Shown here: positions 51,552 to 60,672 of the stretch, in pieces
Layout of the letters: the number at the start of each line of letters is the position of its first letter
Position numbering within the stretch: the stretch's first letter is position 1
NCBI RefSeq assembly: GCF_028595285.1
Contig: NZ_JAQQXQ010000006.1
Location: forward strand, 1-64,000
DNA length: 64,000 nucleotides
Direction: 5' to 3'
Source: Erythrobacter fulvus
Lineage (GTDB): Bacteria; Pseudomonadota; Alphaproteobacteria; Sphingomonadales; Sphingomonadaceae
Notes under the pieces: model-generated
Database searches by the model: none
Told to the model about the DNA's origin: nothing
Seen by the model: the letters and a program-made list of their open reading frames with translations, nothing else
Translations under genes and position numbers: made by a program

Positions 51552-52135
51552 GCTTGCGGCCCGATCTTGCCGCTATCGCCGCCCATGTCGCGCCGGGAAG
51601 CCGCGTGCTCGATATCGGCTGCGGCGACGGGGCGCTGATGGCCGAGCTGGAAGCCGCGAGCGGTTGCGATGCGCGCGGCATGGAGCTGGACGGCGCACTG
51701 GTCGAACGCTGCGTATCCCGCGGGCTTTCGGTGGTGCAGGGCGATGCCAATCTCGACCTTGCCGAATATCCCGACAAGGCGTTCGACTACGCGATCCTCA
51801 GCCAGACGCTCCAGACCGCGACGCGGCCCGACCTGATGCTCGACGAGCTTCTGCGCGTCGGGCGGCGGGCGTTCGTCAGCTTCCCCAACTTCGCCCATTG
51901 GCGCACCCGCGCCGCGCTGATGTTCGGCGGGCGGATGCCGGTGACGCGGGCGCTGCCGGTGAGCTGGTACGAGACGCAGAACATCCACCATGTCACCGTG
52001 GAGGACTTCCGCGATCTGGCGCGGCTGAAGGGCGCGCGGATAGAGCGCGCGTGGTTTTTCTCGAACGAAAAGCAAATCGGCGCGCCAGCAGCAAACTGGC
52101 GCGCCGAATTCGCGGTGTTTGAACTCAGTCGGTAA
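51548..52135 (+). CDS. metW: Methionine biosynthesis protein MetW
   Basis: 195 residues, methyltransferase fold: [11 protein letters not shown] near residue 20, then [11 protein letters not shown] and [12 protein letters not shown]. The W-Y-x-T-x-N-I-H block is MetW-specific. MetW partners MetX in several proteobacteria. The ATG lies in the metX stop. A 12-bp perfect hairpin (52077-52088 with 52096-52107) lies inside its last codons. The stop abuts the convergent VOC gene with no gap. Confidence 0.92.
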   Translation: MSLRPDLAAIAAHVAPGSRVLDIGCGDGALMAELEAASGCDARGMELDGALVERCVSRGLSVVQGDANLDLAEYPDKAFDYAILSQTLQTATRPDLMLDELLRVGRRAFVSFPNFAHWRTRAALMFGGRMPVTRALPVSWYETQNIHHVTVEDFRDLARLKGARIERAWFFSNEKQIGAPAANWRAEFAVFELSR

Positions 52136-52528
52136 TCAACCTGCGCGGTGCAGCATGCACAGCTTGTGGCCGTCCAGATCGAGCACATAGCCGAGGTTCA
52201 GCGTGCCCATCGCGCCGGTGCGCGGGCCCGGCGGGTCTTCGATCGACTTGCCGCCGGCTGCCACAGCCGCATCGTGGAACGCCTGCACCTGCTCCAGGCT
52301 GTCGCAGGCAAAGCCGATGGTCGAGCCGTTGGCGACGCAGGCGGGCTGGTCATTGATCGGCTGGCTGATCGCGAAGATCCCGCCATTATGGAACCAGAAC
52401 GCGCGCTTGTGTCCGGTGGCGGCTTCGTTGACGTTGCCGGGGCCAGCGCCGAGCGTGGCGAGCACCGCGTCGTAGAACGCCTTGGCGGCATCGAAATTAT
52501 TGGTGCCGACCATGATGTGACTGAACAT
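52136..52528 (-). CDS. VOC family protein
   Basis: 130 residues, one VOC domain: H-I-M-V-G-T-N-N-F-D-A-A-K-A-F-Y-D-A-V-L, F-W-F-H-N-G-G, F-H-D-A-A-V-A-A-G-G, Y-V-L-D-L-D-G-H-K-L-C. The usual terminal metal-binding Glu is replaced (H-K-L-C-M-L-H), so it may be non-catalytic or use another ligand. Cytoplasmic. No link with the two VOC genes near 11 kb beyond fold. Stop codon abuts metW. Confidence 0.85.
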   Translation of the reverse strand: MFSHIMVGTNNFDAAKAFYDAVLATLGAGPGNVNEAATGHKRAFWFHNGGIFAISQPINDQPACVANGSTIGFACDSLEQVQAFHDAAVAAGGKSIEDPPGPRTGAMGTLNLGYVLDLDGHKLCMLHRAG

Positions 52529-52638
52529 GGGATTGGGTCTCCTCTCGTAGAACGCGTTGCGGATTAGGACGGATTGCCTCGCGCGGCAACGGCAATTCCG
52601 GTAGCCAGAGGTTCATCTTGCAGGGCATAGAGGGAGCC

Positions 52639-53013
52639 ATGCTGACTTCGCTTCTTGCCCCCATTGCCGCCGTCGCTGCGCTTGCGCTTCAGGCAGCGCC
52701 TGCCGTTCCCGCACCCACACCGGAACCGATGACGCAGGAACAGCGCGCGCTGCTGCGTTGCTCTGCCGCTTTCGCGCTAGTGGCGAACGGGCAGGCAAAC
52801 AGCGATCCCGAGGCGACCCGCTGGCCCGATCTGGGCACCCGCGGACGTGAATTCTTCGTGCGGACGATGGCGCAATTGATGGACCAGACCGGGCTTGATC
52901 GCGCCGGGATCAGCCGGATCGCGGAAGAACACGCCCGCACGCTGTCCGCCCGGGGCGAGGTCGGCAAGATCATGCCGTCGTGCCTTTTGATGCTTGAAGC
53001 TTCGGGCGTCTGA
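52639..53013 (+). CDS. Exported hypothetical protein
   Basis: 124 residues from ATG 52639. N-terminal hydrophobic A-P-I-A-A-V-A-A-L-A-L-Q-A-A-P-A is a signal peptide, with Pro-rich mature start (V-P-A-P-T-P-E-P). The rest is helical with Cys at L-L-R-C-S-A and P-S-C-L-L, which could form a disulfide. Conserved-looking stretch W-P-D-L-G-T-R-G-R-E-F-F-V-R. Typical of sphingomonad hypothetical periplasmic proteins; no function. Same strand as the GST gene, 68 bases upstream. Confidence 0.65.
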   Translation: MLTSLLAPIAAVAALALQAAPAVPAPTPEPMTQEQRALLRCSAAFALVANGQANSDPEATRWPDLGTRGREFFVRTMAQLMDQTGLDRAGISRIAEEHARTLSARGEVGKIMPSCLLMLEASGV

Positions 53014-53080
53014 TTACTCCCCTGTTACGGCGCGGCAGTGCTGGATTCGTCGCGCGATTTGCGGCACAGCATCAGGCCGT

Positions 53081-53749
53081 ATGTGGCTCCTTCATCAATT
53101 CCCGCTATGCCCCTTCAGCCGCAAGATCCGGCTGCTGCTGAGCGAAAAGAACATCGCCTATGATCTGGTGCGGGAGGACCCGTGGGCGGCGTCGGACATG
53201 TTCTTCAACCTCAATCCGGCCGGGCGCACGCCGGTTATCGTCAACCGCGACAAGAACATCACCATCGCCGATAGCCGCGCGATCGCGGAATATTTCGAGG
53301 AAACGGTTGATCGCAACCCGATGATCAACGGCACCGCCACCCAGCGCGCCGAGATCCGCCGCCTGGTGGCGCTGTTCGACGAGAATTTCTACGCCGACGT
53401 GACCGCGCCGCTTTTGTCGGAACGCATGCGCAAGCGCATCCTGCGCCAGCCGCCCGATAGCGGCGCGTTGAGGAACGCGATGAAGCTTGCCCATGGCCAT
53501 CTCGACTATCTCGACTGGCTGATCGACAACCGCCCATGGGTGGCGGGATCGACCATGAGCCTCGCCGATCTGGCGGCGGCGGCGCAGATTTCGGTGGCGG
53601 ACTATCTCGGCGGGATCGACTGGAGCGGGCACGAACAGTCGCGCGGCTGGTATTCGGTGTTCAAGAGCCGCCCGAGCTTCCGTCCGCTGCTGACCGAGCG
53701 GATGGAGACAATCCAGCCGCCTGCGCATTATGCGCTGGTTGACGGGTGA
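53081..53749 (+). CDS. Glutathione S-transferase family protein
   Basis: 222 residues from ATG 53081 (a longer frame to 52994 overlaps the preceding gene). Thioredoxin-fold N-terminus with Q-F-P-L-C-P-F-S-R-K-I-R, N-P-A-G-R-T-P-V-I-V and the I-A-D-S-R-A-I-A-E-Y glutathione-binding block; helical C-terminus with W-V-A-G-S-T-M-S-L-A-D-L-A-A-A-A. C-P-F-S could be a Cys-type active site as in glutaredoxin-like GSTs. Substrate unknown. Confidence 0.88.
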   Translation: MWLLHQFPLCPFSRKIRLLLSEKNIAYDLVREDPWAASDMFFNLNPAGRTPVIVNRDKNITIADSRAIAEYFEETVDRNPMINGTATQRAEIRRLVALFDENFYADVTAPLLSERMRKRILRQPPDSGALRNAMKLAHGHLDYLDWLIDNRPWVAGSTMSLADLAAAAQISVADYLGGIDWSGHEQSRGWYSVFKSRPSFRPLLTERMETIQPPAHYALVDG

Positions 53750-53765
53750 AAATTGCGCTGCGGGT

Positions 53766-53966
53766 CTAGTCAGGCTTGTCGCCTTTTCTGGCGTTGCTCT
53801 GGGCCACCACCAATAGCGCAATACCGACCGTTGTCAGGCCCATAATGCTCGGCAGTGGAACATCGAGCCCGGCAAATATTCGCGCCCCCAGGATGCCGAG
53901 CGCCAGCAGGAGCATCACGATGCTGAGCGTACGGAGAACCGTCGCCGCGGTTTTGTTATCTTGCAT
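53766..53966 (-). CDS. Small two-helix membrane protein, unknown
   Basis: 66 residues from ATG 53966, with GAGGG six bases upstream; a frame to 54026 adds 20 residues. Two helices (V-M-L-L-L-A-L-G-I-L-G-A-R-I-F-A and S-I-M-G-L-T-T-V-G-I-A-L-L-V-V-A) joined by L-D-V-P-L-P, with a basic N- and C-terminus. No family recognised. Convergent with the GST gene. Confidence 0.55.
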   Translation of the reverse strand: MQDNKTAATVLRTLSIVMLLLALGILGARIFAGLDVPLPSIMGLTTVGIALLVVAQSNARKGDKPD

Positions 53967-54079
53967 GATATCCCTCGCTTGCTCTGCGCCCGCGATAGAG
54001 CTGTCAGACTTGCCCTGAGGTAACAAGCCGCCATATGCCGTAGGCGGCGAACTGCAAAACGAACTCCCGGGAGATGGCC

Positions 54080-54484
54080 ATGATCGAAAAGCTTGAACTG
54101 ACCGATGCCGAATGGCGCGATAAGCTTACCCCGATGCAGTATCACGTCCTGCGCGAAGCGGGGACCGAGCGGGCCTTTACCGGCGAATACGACAAGTTCT
54201 ACGACGAGGGCGAATATCACTGCGCCGCCTGCGGCACCCAGCTGTTCTATTCGACCGCCAAATATAACAGCGGATGCGGCTGGCCCGCCTTTACTCGCCC
54301 CGCCGACGAGGAGGTGATCGACGAGCACCGCGACACGTCCTACGGCATGATCCGCACCGAAGTGCGCTGCGGCAAGTGCGGCGGGCATCTGGGCCATGTG
54401 TTTCCCGACGGACCGCCGGAACAGGGGGGCTTGCGTTACTGCATCAACTCCGCGGCGCTAGTCTTCACCCCGGCCGACAGCTGA
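54080..54484 (+). CDS. msrB: Peptide-methionine (R)-S-oxide reductase
   Basis: 134 residues from ATG 54080, seven bases after GGGAG (an ATG at 54074 is too close). SelR domain: [15 protein letters not shown], zinc ligands C-A-A-C and [12 protein letters not shown] and the catalytic cysteine in R-Y-C-I-N-S. Repairs the R-epimer of oxidised methionine in proteins. Single gene, no fusion to MsrA. Confidence 0.94.
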   Translation: MIEKLELTDAEWRDKLTPMQYHVLREAGTERAFTGEYDKFYDEGEYHCAACGTQLFYSTAKYNSGCGWPAFTRPADEEVIDEHRDTSYGMIRTEVRCGKCGGHLGHVFPDGPPEQGGLRYCINSAALVFTPADS

Positions 54485-54608
54485 TCCGCCGCGCAGTGCA
54501 ACCGGGGACAGCCCCGTCGCCGCCCATTCACCCGCGGTTACAACTTGCCTATGCAGGACGCGCGCGGCGCCCGAAGTTGGCGGGCACTAACGGATAGAAC
54601 ATCAGGCC

Positions 54609-56792
54609 ATGTCCAGAAGGGGTGACCGGTTGCAGAACAAGGGCGCACGCGGTTCGCGCCGGGCGGCGGTGGAGCGGGCCGGAAAGCCCGCGCCGAAGCC
54701 GAAATCCGGCGGTGGCGGGGGCAAGCGGCCCTCGCGCTTCAGGCAGTGGCTGAAACGCGGCGTGATCGGCGCAGCCGGTCTGGCGGTGCTGTCGGTTATC
54801 TTCCTTGTCATTGCGGTGGCGATGGCGGCGCGCACGATCCCGAGCTATTCGACGCTCAAGGCCAACCAGCCGGGGCAGACCATCGTGGTGCGCGCGCGCG
54901 ACGGGCGCGAGATCGTGGAGCTCGGTCCCAGCTTCGGCGACTGGCTCGACTACGACGAAATCCCCGAAACCATGAAGAACGCGATGGTCGCGGTCGAGGA
55001 CAAGCGTTTCCATTCGCATCTGGGGGTCGATCCGGTGCGCCTCACCGGAGCCATCGTGGAAGGCCTGACCGGTTCGCGCGCGCGGCTGGGCGGCACATCG
55101 ACCATCACCCAGCAGCTGGCCCGCAACCTGTTCCTCAACAACAACCGGACCTTTGACCGCAAGGCGCGCGAGGCGGTGCTGGCGATGGCGCTCGAATGGA
55201 AATTCTCCAAGGAGGAGATCCTCGAGCTTTATCTCAACAAGGTCTATTTCGGCGGCGGCGCCTACGGCATCGATTCCGCCAGCCGCAAATTCTTCAGCCA
55301 CCCCGCGACCGAGCTTACCGTGGGCGAGGCGGCGATCATCGCCGGTCTGGTCAAGGCGCCGAGCCGCTATTCCCCCACCGCCGACGTGCAGGCCGCGGTC
55401 GATCGCGCCAAGGTGGTGCTGCGGCTGATGCGCGAACAGGGCTACATCTCCGCCGATCAGGCGATGGTCGATGTCGGTGCGGTGCAGCTGAAGGAGCAGG
55501 CCGGGCAGAATTCGGTGCGCTATTTCACCGACTGGGTGCTGCCGCAGCTTGATATCATCCTGCCCGAAACCTTCGAGCCGATCGAGGTGTGGACCACGAT
55601 CGACATCGGGATGCAGCGCGCCGCCACTGCCGCGATCGAGGCCAATACGCCGGGCGGCGCGCAGGGGGCGCTGGTCAGCCTCGACCGTGACGGGGCGATC
55701 CTCGCGCTGGTCGGCGGCACCGATTACGTCGCCAGCAATTTCAATCGCGCCACCACCGCGATGCGCCAGCCTGGTTCGTCGTGGAAGCTGTTCGTCTATC
55801 TCGCCGCGCTTGAGGCGGGGTACACGCCCGAGGATCTGGTGGTCGATACGCCGGTGACGATCGACGGCTGGAAGCCGCGCAATTCCAACGGCAGGAATAT
55901 CGGCGAGACCGACGTTCGCACCGCCTTTGCCTTTTCGATCAACACCGTTGCTGCGCAGCTCGGCAACGAGGTCGGCTTCGGCACGGTTGCCTCGATGGCC
56001 AAGCGCTTCGGCATCACCTCGCAGATTTCCACCTTCCCCTCGATGGTGCTCGGTTCCTCCGAAGTGCGGCTGATCGAGATGACCCGCGCCTTCGCCGCGA
56101 TCTCGGCCAAGGGTGTGGGGGTCGAACCCTATGGCATCGCCAAGGTGACGACGGCGGGCGGAGAACTGCTTTACCAGCACAAGGAACCCCGCGACCGTCC
56201 GCTGGTGGCGGATTACGTCGTGGCCGGCATGACCGACCTGTTGCAGGCTGCGGTGCAGACCGGGACGGGGCGCGCGGCGCAGATCGGGCGGCCGGTGGCA
56301 GGCAAGACCGGCACCACCTCGTCCAACAAGGACGGCTGGTTCATCGGCTTTTCCAGCGGGGTGACCACCGGCGTGTGGATGGGCCGCGACGACGCGCGGG
56401 CGGTGCCGGGCCTGCAGGGCGGACGTGCCCCGGCGCAGGCCTTTGCCGCCTTCATGCGCTATGCTGTGAAAGATCGCCCGGTGGAGGAATTCGATACCAC
56501 CGTCGAACTGCCCGAATGGCAGCTGGAACCGGACGAGGAGGCGATGTTCGGCGAGCCCGACGATTATTACTACATCGACGAACAGGGCAATCTGGTGGAG
56601 CCCGGGCGCCGCGAACCGACGCCCAGCCCCTTCGATGTCGAAAGCGAACGCCCCCGCGATGCACCGGCGGCAGCGAGCCGGGATTTCCTTGAGGAGGCCA
56701 CCGGCGGCACCCTGCCGCAAGGCCAGCGCGACCCGCGTCGTCCGCAGGCCCCGCCGCCAGTGCAGGTCGTGCGGCCACAGCAGGACGAATAG
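54609..56792 (+). CDS. Bifunctional penicillin-binding protein 1A-type (transglycosylase/transpeptidase)
   Basis: 727 residues. Arg/Lys-rich cytoplasmic tail (1-48) with a Gly-rich linker, membrane helix (about 50-73), then GT51 transglycosylase with E130-D-K-R-F-H-S-H and T-S-T-I-T-Q-Q-L-A-R-N. The transpeptidase domain has S390-S-W-K393 as S-x-x-K, S-I-N as S-x-N and K566-T-G. A disordered acidic and Pro-rich C-terminal tail (about 640-727) follows. It builds and cross-links peptidoglycan in the periplasm. A strong terminator follows. Confidence 0.92.
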   Translation: MSRRGDRLQNKGARGSRRAAVERAGKPAPKPKSGGGGGKRPSRFRQWLKRGVIGAAGLAVLSVIFLVIAVAMAARTIPSYSTLKANQPGQTIVVRARDGREIVELGPSFGDWLDYDEIPETMKNAMVAVEDKRFHSHLGVDPVRLTGAIVEGLTGSRARLGGTSTITQQLARNLFLNNNRTFDRKAREAVLAMALEWKFSKEEILELYLNKVYFGGGAYGIDSASRKFFSHPATELTVGEAAIIAGLVKAPSRYSPTADVQAAVDRAKVVLRLMREQGYISADQAMVDVGAVQLKEQAGQNSVRYFTDWVLPQLDIILPETFEPIEVWTTIDIGMQRAATAAIEANTPGGAQGALVSLDRDGAILALVGGTDYVASNFNRATTAMRQPGSSWKLFVYLAALEAGYTPEDLVVDTPVTIDGWKPRNSNGRNIGETDVRTAFAFSINTVAAQLGNEVGFGTVASMAKRFGITSQISTFPSMVLGSSEVRLIEMTRAFAAISAKGVGVEPYGIAKVTTAGGELLYQHKEPRDRPLVADYVVAGMTDLLQAAVQTGTGRAAQIGRPVAGKTGTTSSNKDGWFIGFSSGVTTGVWMGRDDARAVPGLQGGRAPAQAFAAFMRYAVKDRPVEEFDTTVELPEWQLEPDEEAMFGEPDDYYYIDEQGNLVEPGRREPTPSPFDVESERPRDAPAAASRDFLEEATGGTLPQGQRDPRRPQAPPPVQVVRPQQDE

Positions 56793-56811
56793 GGCGGATC
56801 AGCCCGGACGC

Positions 56812-56849
56812 AAAAAGGGGCGCCGGATCGAACCCGGCGCCCCTTTTTT
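56812..56849. terminator. Bidirectional terminator between PBP1A and degQ
   Basis: GGGGCGCCGG (56817-56826), short loop, CCGGCGCCCC (56834-56843), then TTTTTT; preceded by AAAAA, which gives the T-run for the minus strand. It serves the two convergent genes. Confidence 0.9.
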
Positions 56850-56869
56850 CTGGTCCCTTCGTGGGCCGG

Positions 56870-58399
56870 TCAGCGCAGGCGGACGGGGATGAATGCCGGC
56901 GGCTGGGTGCGGCGCTGGATGCGCAGCAGCATCGCCTCGCGTCCTTCTTCGGTTGCGGCATTGACCTGCGCCAGCAGATCCTCGACCGAACCGACCGCCT
57001 GGTAATTGGCCGACAGGATGATGTCGCCGCGACGCAGGCCCTTGCGCGCCGCGTCCGAATTCGGGTCAACCGCGCCGATCACCACGCCCTTGGTATCGGC
57101 GGGAACGCCCAGCGACCGCGCGATCTGCGCCGTCATGCCGAGCACTTGCAGACCGAGCTTTTCCTCGATCGTGCCGTCCGAGGCACCGGGCGCCATCGGC
57201 TCTTCCGCGTCGGGATCGAAGGTCTGGGTCTGTTGCTGGAGTTCGGCCTCGCTCGGGCGCTTGCCGAGGGTGACGTTGACGGCCAGCTTCTTGCCGTCGC
57301 GCAGCAGTTCCACCGGCACCTGCGCGCCGGGTTCGAGATTGGCGACGAGGAACGAGACGGTCTGTTCGCTCGACACGTCCTTGCCGTTCACCTTGGTGAT
57401 GATGTCGCCGGGCTTCAGGCCGGCCTTCGCGGCCGGGCTGTCGTCCTGCACCGTCTGTACGAATTCGCCGCGGCGCTTTTCAAGGCCGAGCGAGGCGGCG
57501 AAATCCTCGTTGATCGGGGCAAGGCCAACGCCGAGATAGCCGCGCTCGATCTCGCGGCCTGCGCGCAGCTGCTCGACAATCGGAGCGGCGATTTCCGCGG
57601 GGATCGCAAAGCCGATGCCGACGCTCCCGCCCGAGGGCGAGAAGATCGCGTTGTTGATGCCGATCACATTGCCGCGCATGTCGAACAGCGGGCCGCCCGA
57701 ATTGCCGCGGTTGATGCTGGCATCGGTCTGGATGTAGCGGTCATAGGCGCCGCCTTGCCCTGTATTGCGATAGACCGCCGAGATGATCCCGCTGGTCACC
57801 GTGCCGCCAAGGCCGAAGGGGTTGCCGATCGCCACCACCCAGTCGCCCACGCGCGCCGCGCTCGAATCCCCGAAGCGCACGAAGGGGAAGGCCTTGTTCG
57901 ACTTGATCTTGAGCACCGCGAGATCGGACGCGGCATCAGCGCCGACCAGCTCGGCCTCGTATTCGCTGCCGTCGGGCAGGGTGACGGTGATCGATTCCAG
58001 CTTGGCGCGGGTGTCGGGCGGCGAGATCACGTGGTTGTTGGTGACCACGTAGCCGTCCGAGGAGATGATGAAGCCCGAACCCAGCGATTGCGCCTCGCGC
58101 GTCTGGGGCTGGCTGCCGCCGCGACGGCTGAACAGGTCGGCAAAGGGCGTGCCGGCGAAGGGATTGTTGCTCACTTCGATCCGCTGGCGGGTGGCGATGT
58201 TGACCACCGCGGGCTGCAACTGCGCGGTCAGATCGGCAAAGCTCGCGGGCGCACCGGCCACCGGCACCACGCGGTCCATCACCGCATCGTCGTTCTGGGC
58301 CACCTGCGCGCCGAGAGGCTGGCCAGTGATCAGCGAAACAGCGGCGCCGCCCACCAGCAGCGCGCTCGAGAGACCATAAATGTAGCGCACTTTGTTCAC
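56870..58399 (-). CDS. Periplasmic Do-type serine protease (DegP/DegQ family)
   Basis: 509 residues from a GTG at 58399 with AGAGGAC upstream; the ATG at 58516 is too far. Signal region G-L-S-S-A-L-L-V-G-G-A-A-V. Trypsin-like domain with H123 (T-N-N-H), D159 and S234 (R-G-N-S-G-G-P). Two PDZ domains follow (about 300-385 with G-Y-L-G-V-G-L-A-P-I, and about 415-500). It degrades or refolds damaged envelope proteins. Next to hflC-hflK on the same strand, 177 bases downstream of hflC's stop, a common alphaproteobacterial cluster. Confidence 0.92.
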   Translation of the reverse strand: MNKVRYIYGLSSALLVGGAAVSLITGQPLGAQVAQNDDAVMDRVVPVAGAPASFADLTAQLQPAVVNIATRQRIEVSNNPFAGTPFADLFSRRGGSQPQTREAQSLGSGFIISSDGYVVTNNHVISPPDTRAKLESITVTLPDGSEYEAELVGADAASDLAVLKIKSNKAFPFVRFGDSSAARVGDWVVAIGNPFGLGGTVTSGIISAVYRNTGQGGAYDRYIQTDASINRGNSGGPLFDMRGNVIGINNAIFSPSGGSVGIGFAIPAEIAAPIVEQLRAGREIERGYLGVGLAPINEDFAASLGLEKRRGEFVQTVQDDSPAAKAGLKPGDIITKVNGKDVSSEQTVSFLVANLEPGAQVPVELLRDGKKLAVNVTLGKRPSEAELQQQTQTFDPDAEEPMAPGASDGTIEEKLGLQVLGMTAQIARSLGVPADTKGVVIGAVDPNSDAARKGLRRGDIILSANYQAVGSVEDLLAQVNAATEEGREAMLLRIQRRTQPPAFIPVRLR

Positions 58400-58576
58400 G
58401 TCCTCTTGGTCCTTGTCCTGTGTCAGGAATGCGCGGGCGTGCCGCTGCGTTCCTTGGTCAATCCTCGTGCGACCGCACGGGCCGCGAATGCGTTCTTGAT
58501 TGAGCCTTTCGGCCATGAACCCCGATTGAACGTTTCAGGACGTTCGCCGGAGTTCATCGGCCGCTCGTCGAACGGC

Positions 58577-59422
58577 CTACTTCTTGCCCCGGAACTGGCG
58601 GAAATATTCGCTGTCTTCCGACAACACCATCGAGCTTTGCCCTTCGCCGGCAAGGAACGTCTGGCGATAGGACTGCATGGCGCGATAGAAGTCGTAGAAT
58701 TCCGGGTCCTTGCCATAGGCATCGGCATAGATGCGCGCGGCCTCTGCCTGGGCTTCGGCCTGGATGATCTGTGCATCGCGGTTGCCCGCAGCGCGGATCG
58801 TCGCGGCTTCTTCCTGACGATCGGTTTCCATCCGGGTGAAAGCGGCGTCGAGCGGGCGGCCTTCGGGCAGGTCGGCTGCCTTGATCCGCACGTCCAGCAC
58901 CTGCACGCCATATTCGCGCGCCTGCCGGTCAAGCGTGCGGGTGATGTTCGCCATCGCCGTCCCGCGTTCCGCGCTGATCAGCGAGGAGAACGGCCGCCGC
59001 CCCAGTTCCTGCCGCACCACCGAGGTGAGAATCGGCAGCAGCTGGCTTTCGAGCTGGCGTTCGTTGCCCGCCCGTTCGACCAGCTTGACCGGATCGATGA
59101 TGCGAAAACGGGCATAGGCATCGACCTGCAGGCGCTGCTGGTCGTTGGAGAGCACCTGCGTGCGCTCCATATCGAGATCGCGCACGCGGCGATCGACCAT
59201 CTGCACCTGTTCGACGAAGGGGATGCGGAATTCGATCCCCGCGCCGGTCTGGCCGTAAGGCACATCGGGACGGAACATGTTGAAGATACGCACCGGCTTA
59301 CCCGTGCGGATCACCACCGCCTGATGGGTTTCCGGCACGATCACCACGCTGGCGAGGATGGCCACGATCAGCGCGATTACCGCCGCGGCCACCAGTTTGA
59401 AGTTCTGCATCAGCGCATTCAT
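58577..59422 (-). CDS. hflC: Protease modulator HflC
   Basis: 281 residues, one N-terminal membrane helix (A-A-V-I-A-L-I-V-A-I-L-A-S-V-V-I-V) and an SPFH/band 7 domain: T-H-Q-A-V-V-I-R-T-G-K-P, V-D-R-R-V-R-D-L-D, R-I-I-D-P-V-K, then a coiled stretch rich in A/E/Q (R-A-A-G-N-R-D-A-Q-I-I-Q-A-E-A). HflK-HflC form a large periplasm-facing complex around FtsH. It starts five bases after the hflK stop. Confidence 0.94.
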   Translation of the reverse strand: MNALMQNFKLVAAAVIALIVAILASVVIVPETHQAVVIRTGKPVRIFNMFRPDVPYGQTGAGIEFRIPFVEQVQMVDRRVRDLDMERTQVLSNDQQRLQVDAYARFRIIDPVKLVERAGNERQLESQLLPILTSVVRQELGRRPFSSLISAERGTAMANITRTLDRQAREYGVQVLDVRIKAADLPEGRPLDAAFTRMETDRQEEAATIRAAGNRDAQIIQAEAQAEAARIYADAYGKDPEFYDFYRAMQSYRQTFLAGEGQSSMVLSEDSEYFRQFRGKK

Positions 59423-59426
59423 GGCC

Positions 59427-60539
59427 TTATTCTCCCTGCGGCCGCGCGGGCTGGGCCGCGCTTTGCGAGCGACGCTGCAATTCGGGCAGCGGCAGGTAGG
59501 GGGTGACGTTGCCGGATTCGATGATGGTCTTGTCGGTCTTCGACAGGATCGATTCCATGGTCTCGTAATAGAGCCGGCGGCGCGTCACTTCGGGCGCAAG
59601 GCGATATTCGGCATAGATGTTGTTGAACTCGGATGCATCACCCTGTGCACGGGCGAGCAGCTGCTGCGCCACCGCACGGGCACGGTTCATCGCGGCGTCG
59701 GCATCCTGCTGGGCCGAAGACACGTCCTTGAACGCCTCTTCCACGCGGGCTGGCGGATCGGTCTTGTTGATCTCGATCCCCTGCACGGTGATCCCCGAGC
59801 GATAGGCATCAAGCCGCGCCTGCATGCGTTCGCGCACGTTCTGTTCGATTTCGGCGCGGCCTTCGCCGGTCAGCACCGTGTCGAGGTTCTTGCGGGCGAC
59901 CGCTGCGCGCATCGCCGCTTCGCCGATTTCCAGCAGCGCATTGCGCGGATCGGAAAGCTGGTACTTGTAAAGCGCAAGGTCGGAGATGTTCCAGCGGATC
60001 AGGTAGCTGAGGTCGACCAGGTTCTGGTCGGCAGTCAGGATCAGCTTTTCGGTATTGGTGCCGGGAATTTCTTCCGAACGGATCTGCGTCACGTTCTCCT
60101 TCTCGACCATCTGGATCGGCCACGGCCAAGTCGGGTTGGTACCGGAATCGAGCGTGCGCGAATATTTGCCGCCGACCCACGTCACCACCGCCTGTTCGCC
60201 GGGCTGGACGAAATGGATGCTGGTTACCGCGAGCCAGATCAGCGCCACTGCGCCGAGGATGACAGGCAGCCAGCTCTTGCCGCCGGGACGTTCGGGAAGG
60301 CGGAAGGCCGGGCCGCCCGGGCCGCCGCCGCCGGCGCGGCGCGGGCCTTCGGGGCCGCTGTTCTTGAAAATGTCCTCGATGCTGGCCGAGCGACGCTTGC
60401 CCGGTTCGCCGCCACTCGGCAGCCACGGGTTGCGCGGGCCATCCCCTTGGCCGGCATCGCCGCGATCACCCGACGGGGTATCCTCGCCGGGCTCATCGCC
60501 CTTGCCGCTACCACCCCAGGGGTTCTTCTTGCCAGCCAT
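59427..60539 (-). CDS. hflK: Protease modulator HflK
   Basis: 370 residues from ATG 60539, the start of A-G-K-K-N-P-W-G-G, the normal HflK opening; an ATG at 60596 would add 19 residues and is possible. A Gly/Pro-rich cytoplasmic segment (about 1-90), membrane helix (W-L-P-V-I-L-G-A-V-A-L-I-W-L-A-V), then SPFH domain with P-G-E-Q-A-V-V-T-W, Q-N-L-V-D-L-S-Y and E-I-N-K-T-D-P-P. It forms the HflKC complex with the next gene. Divergent from mrp. Confidence 0.93.
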   Translation of the reverse strand: MAGKKNPWGGSGKGDEPGEDTPSGDRGDAGQGDGPRNPWLPSGGEPGKRRSASIEDIFKNSGPEGPRRAGGGGPGGPAFRLPERPGGKSWLPVILGAVALIWLAVTSIHFVQPGEQAVVTWVGGKYSRTLDSGTNPTWPWPIQMVEKENVTQIRSEEIPGTNTEKLILTADQNLVDLSYLIRWNISDLALYKYQLSDPRNALLEIGEAAMRAAVARKNLDTVLTGEGRAEIEQNVRERMQARLDAYRSGITVQGIEINKTDPPARVEEAFKDVSSAQQDADAAMNRARAVAQQLLARAQGDASEFNNIYAEYRLAPEVTRRRLYYETMESILSKTDKTIIESGNVTPYLPLPELQRRSQSAAQPARPQGE

Positions 60540-60672
60540 GGCAAGGCCTTGTGCGGCCAGGCCAAGACGTTCTCTCCAACCGTCCGTTCTTTGCATAAGC
60601 CCGTTATAGGCACGCATCTTGGCGAAAAACAGGGGTTGGCTGACGGAATTTGATGGTAGAGGCGCAAGTCCC

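Noticed and set aside
54549-56720. Minus-strand frame of 723 codons
   Set aside because: Antisense shadow of PBP1A; His/Arg-rich with no domain.
56861-59506. Plus-strand frame of 881 codons
   Set aside because: Runs antisense through degQ and hflC, which have complete catalytic and family motifs.
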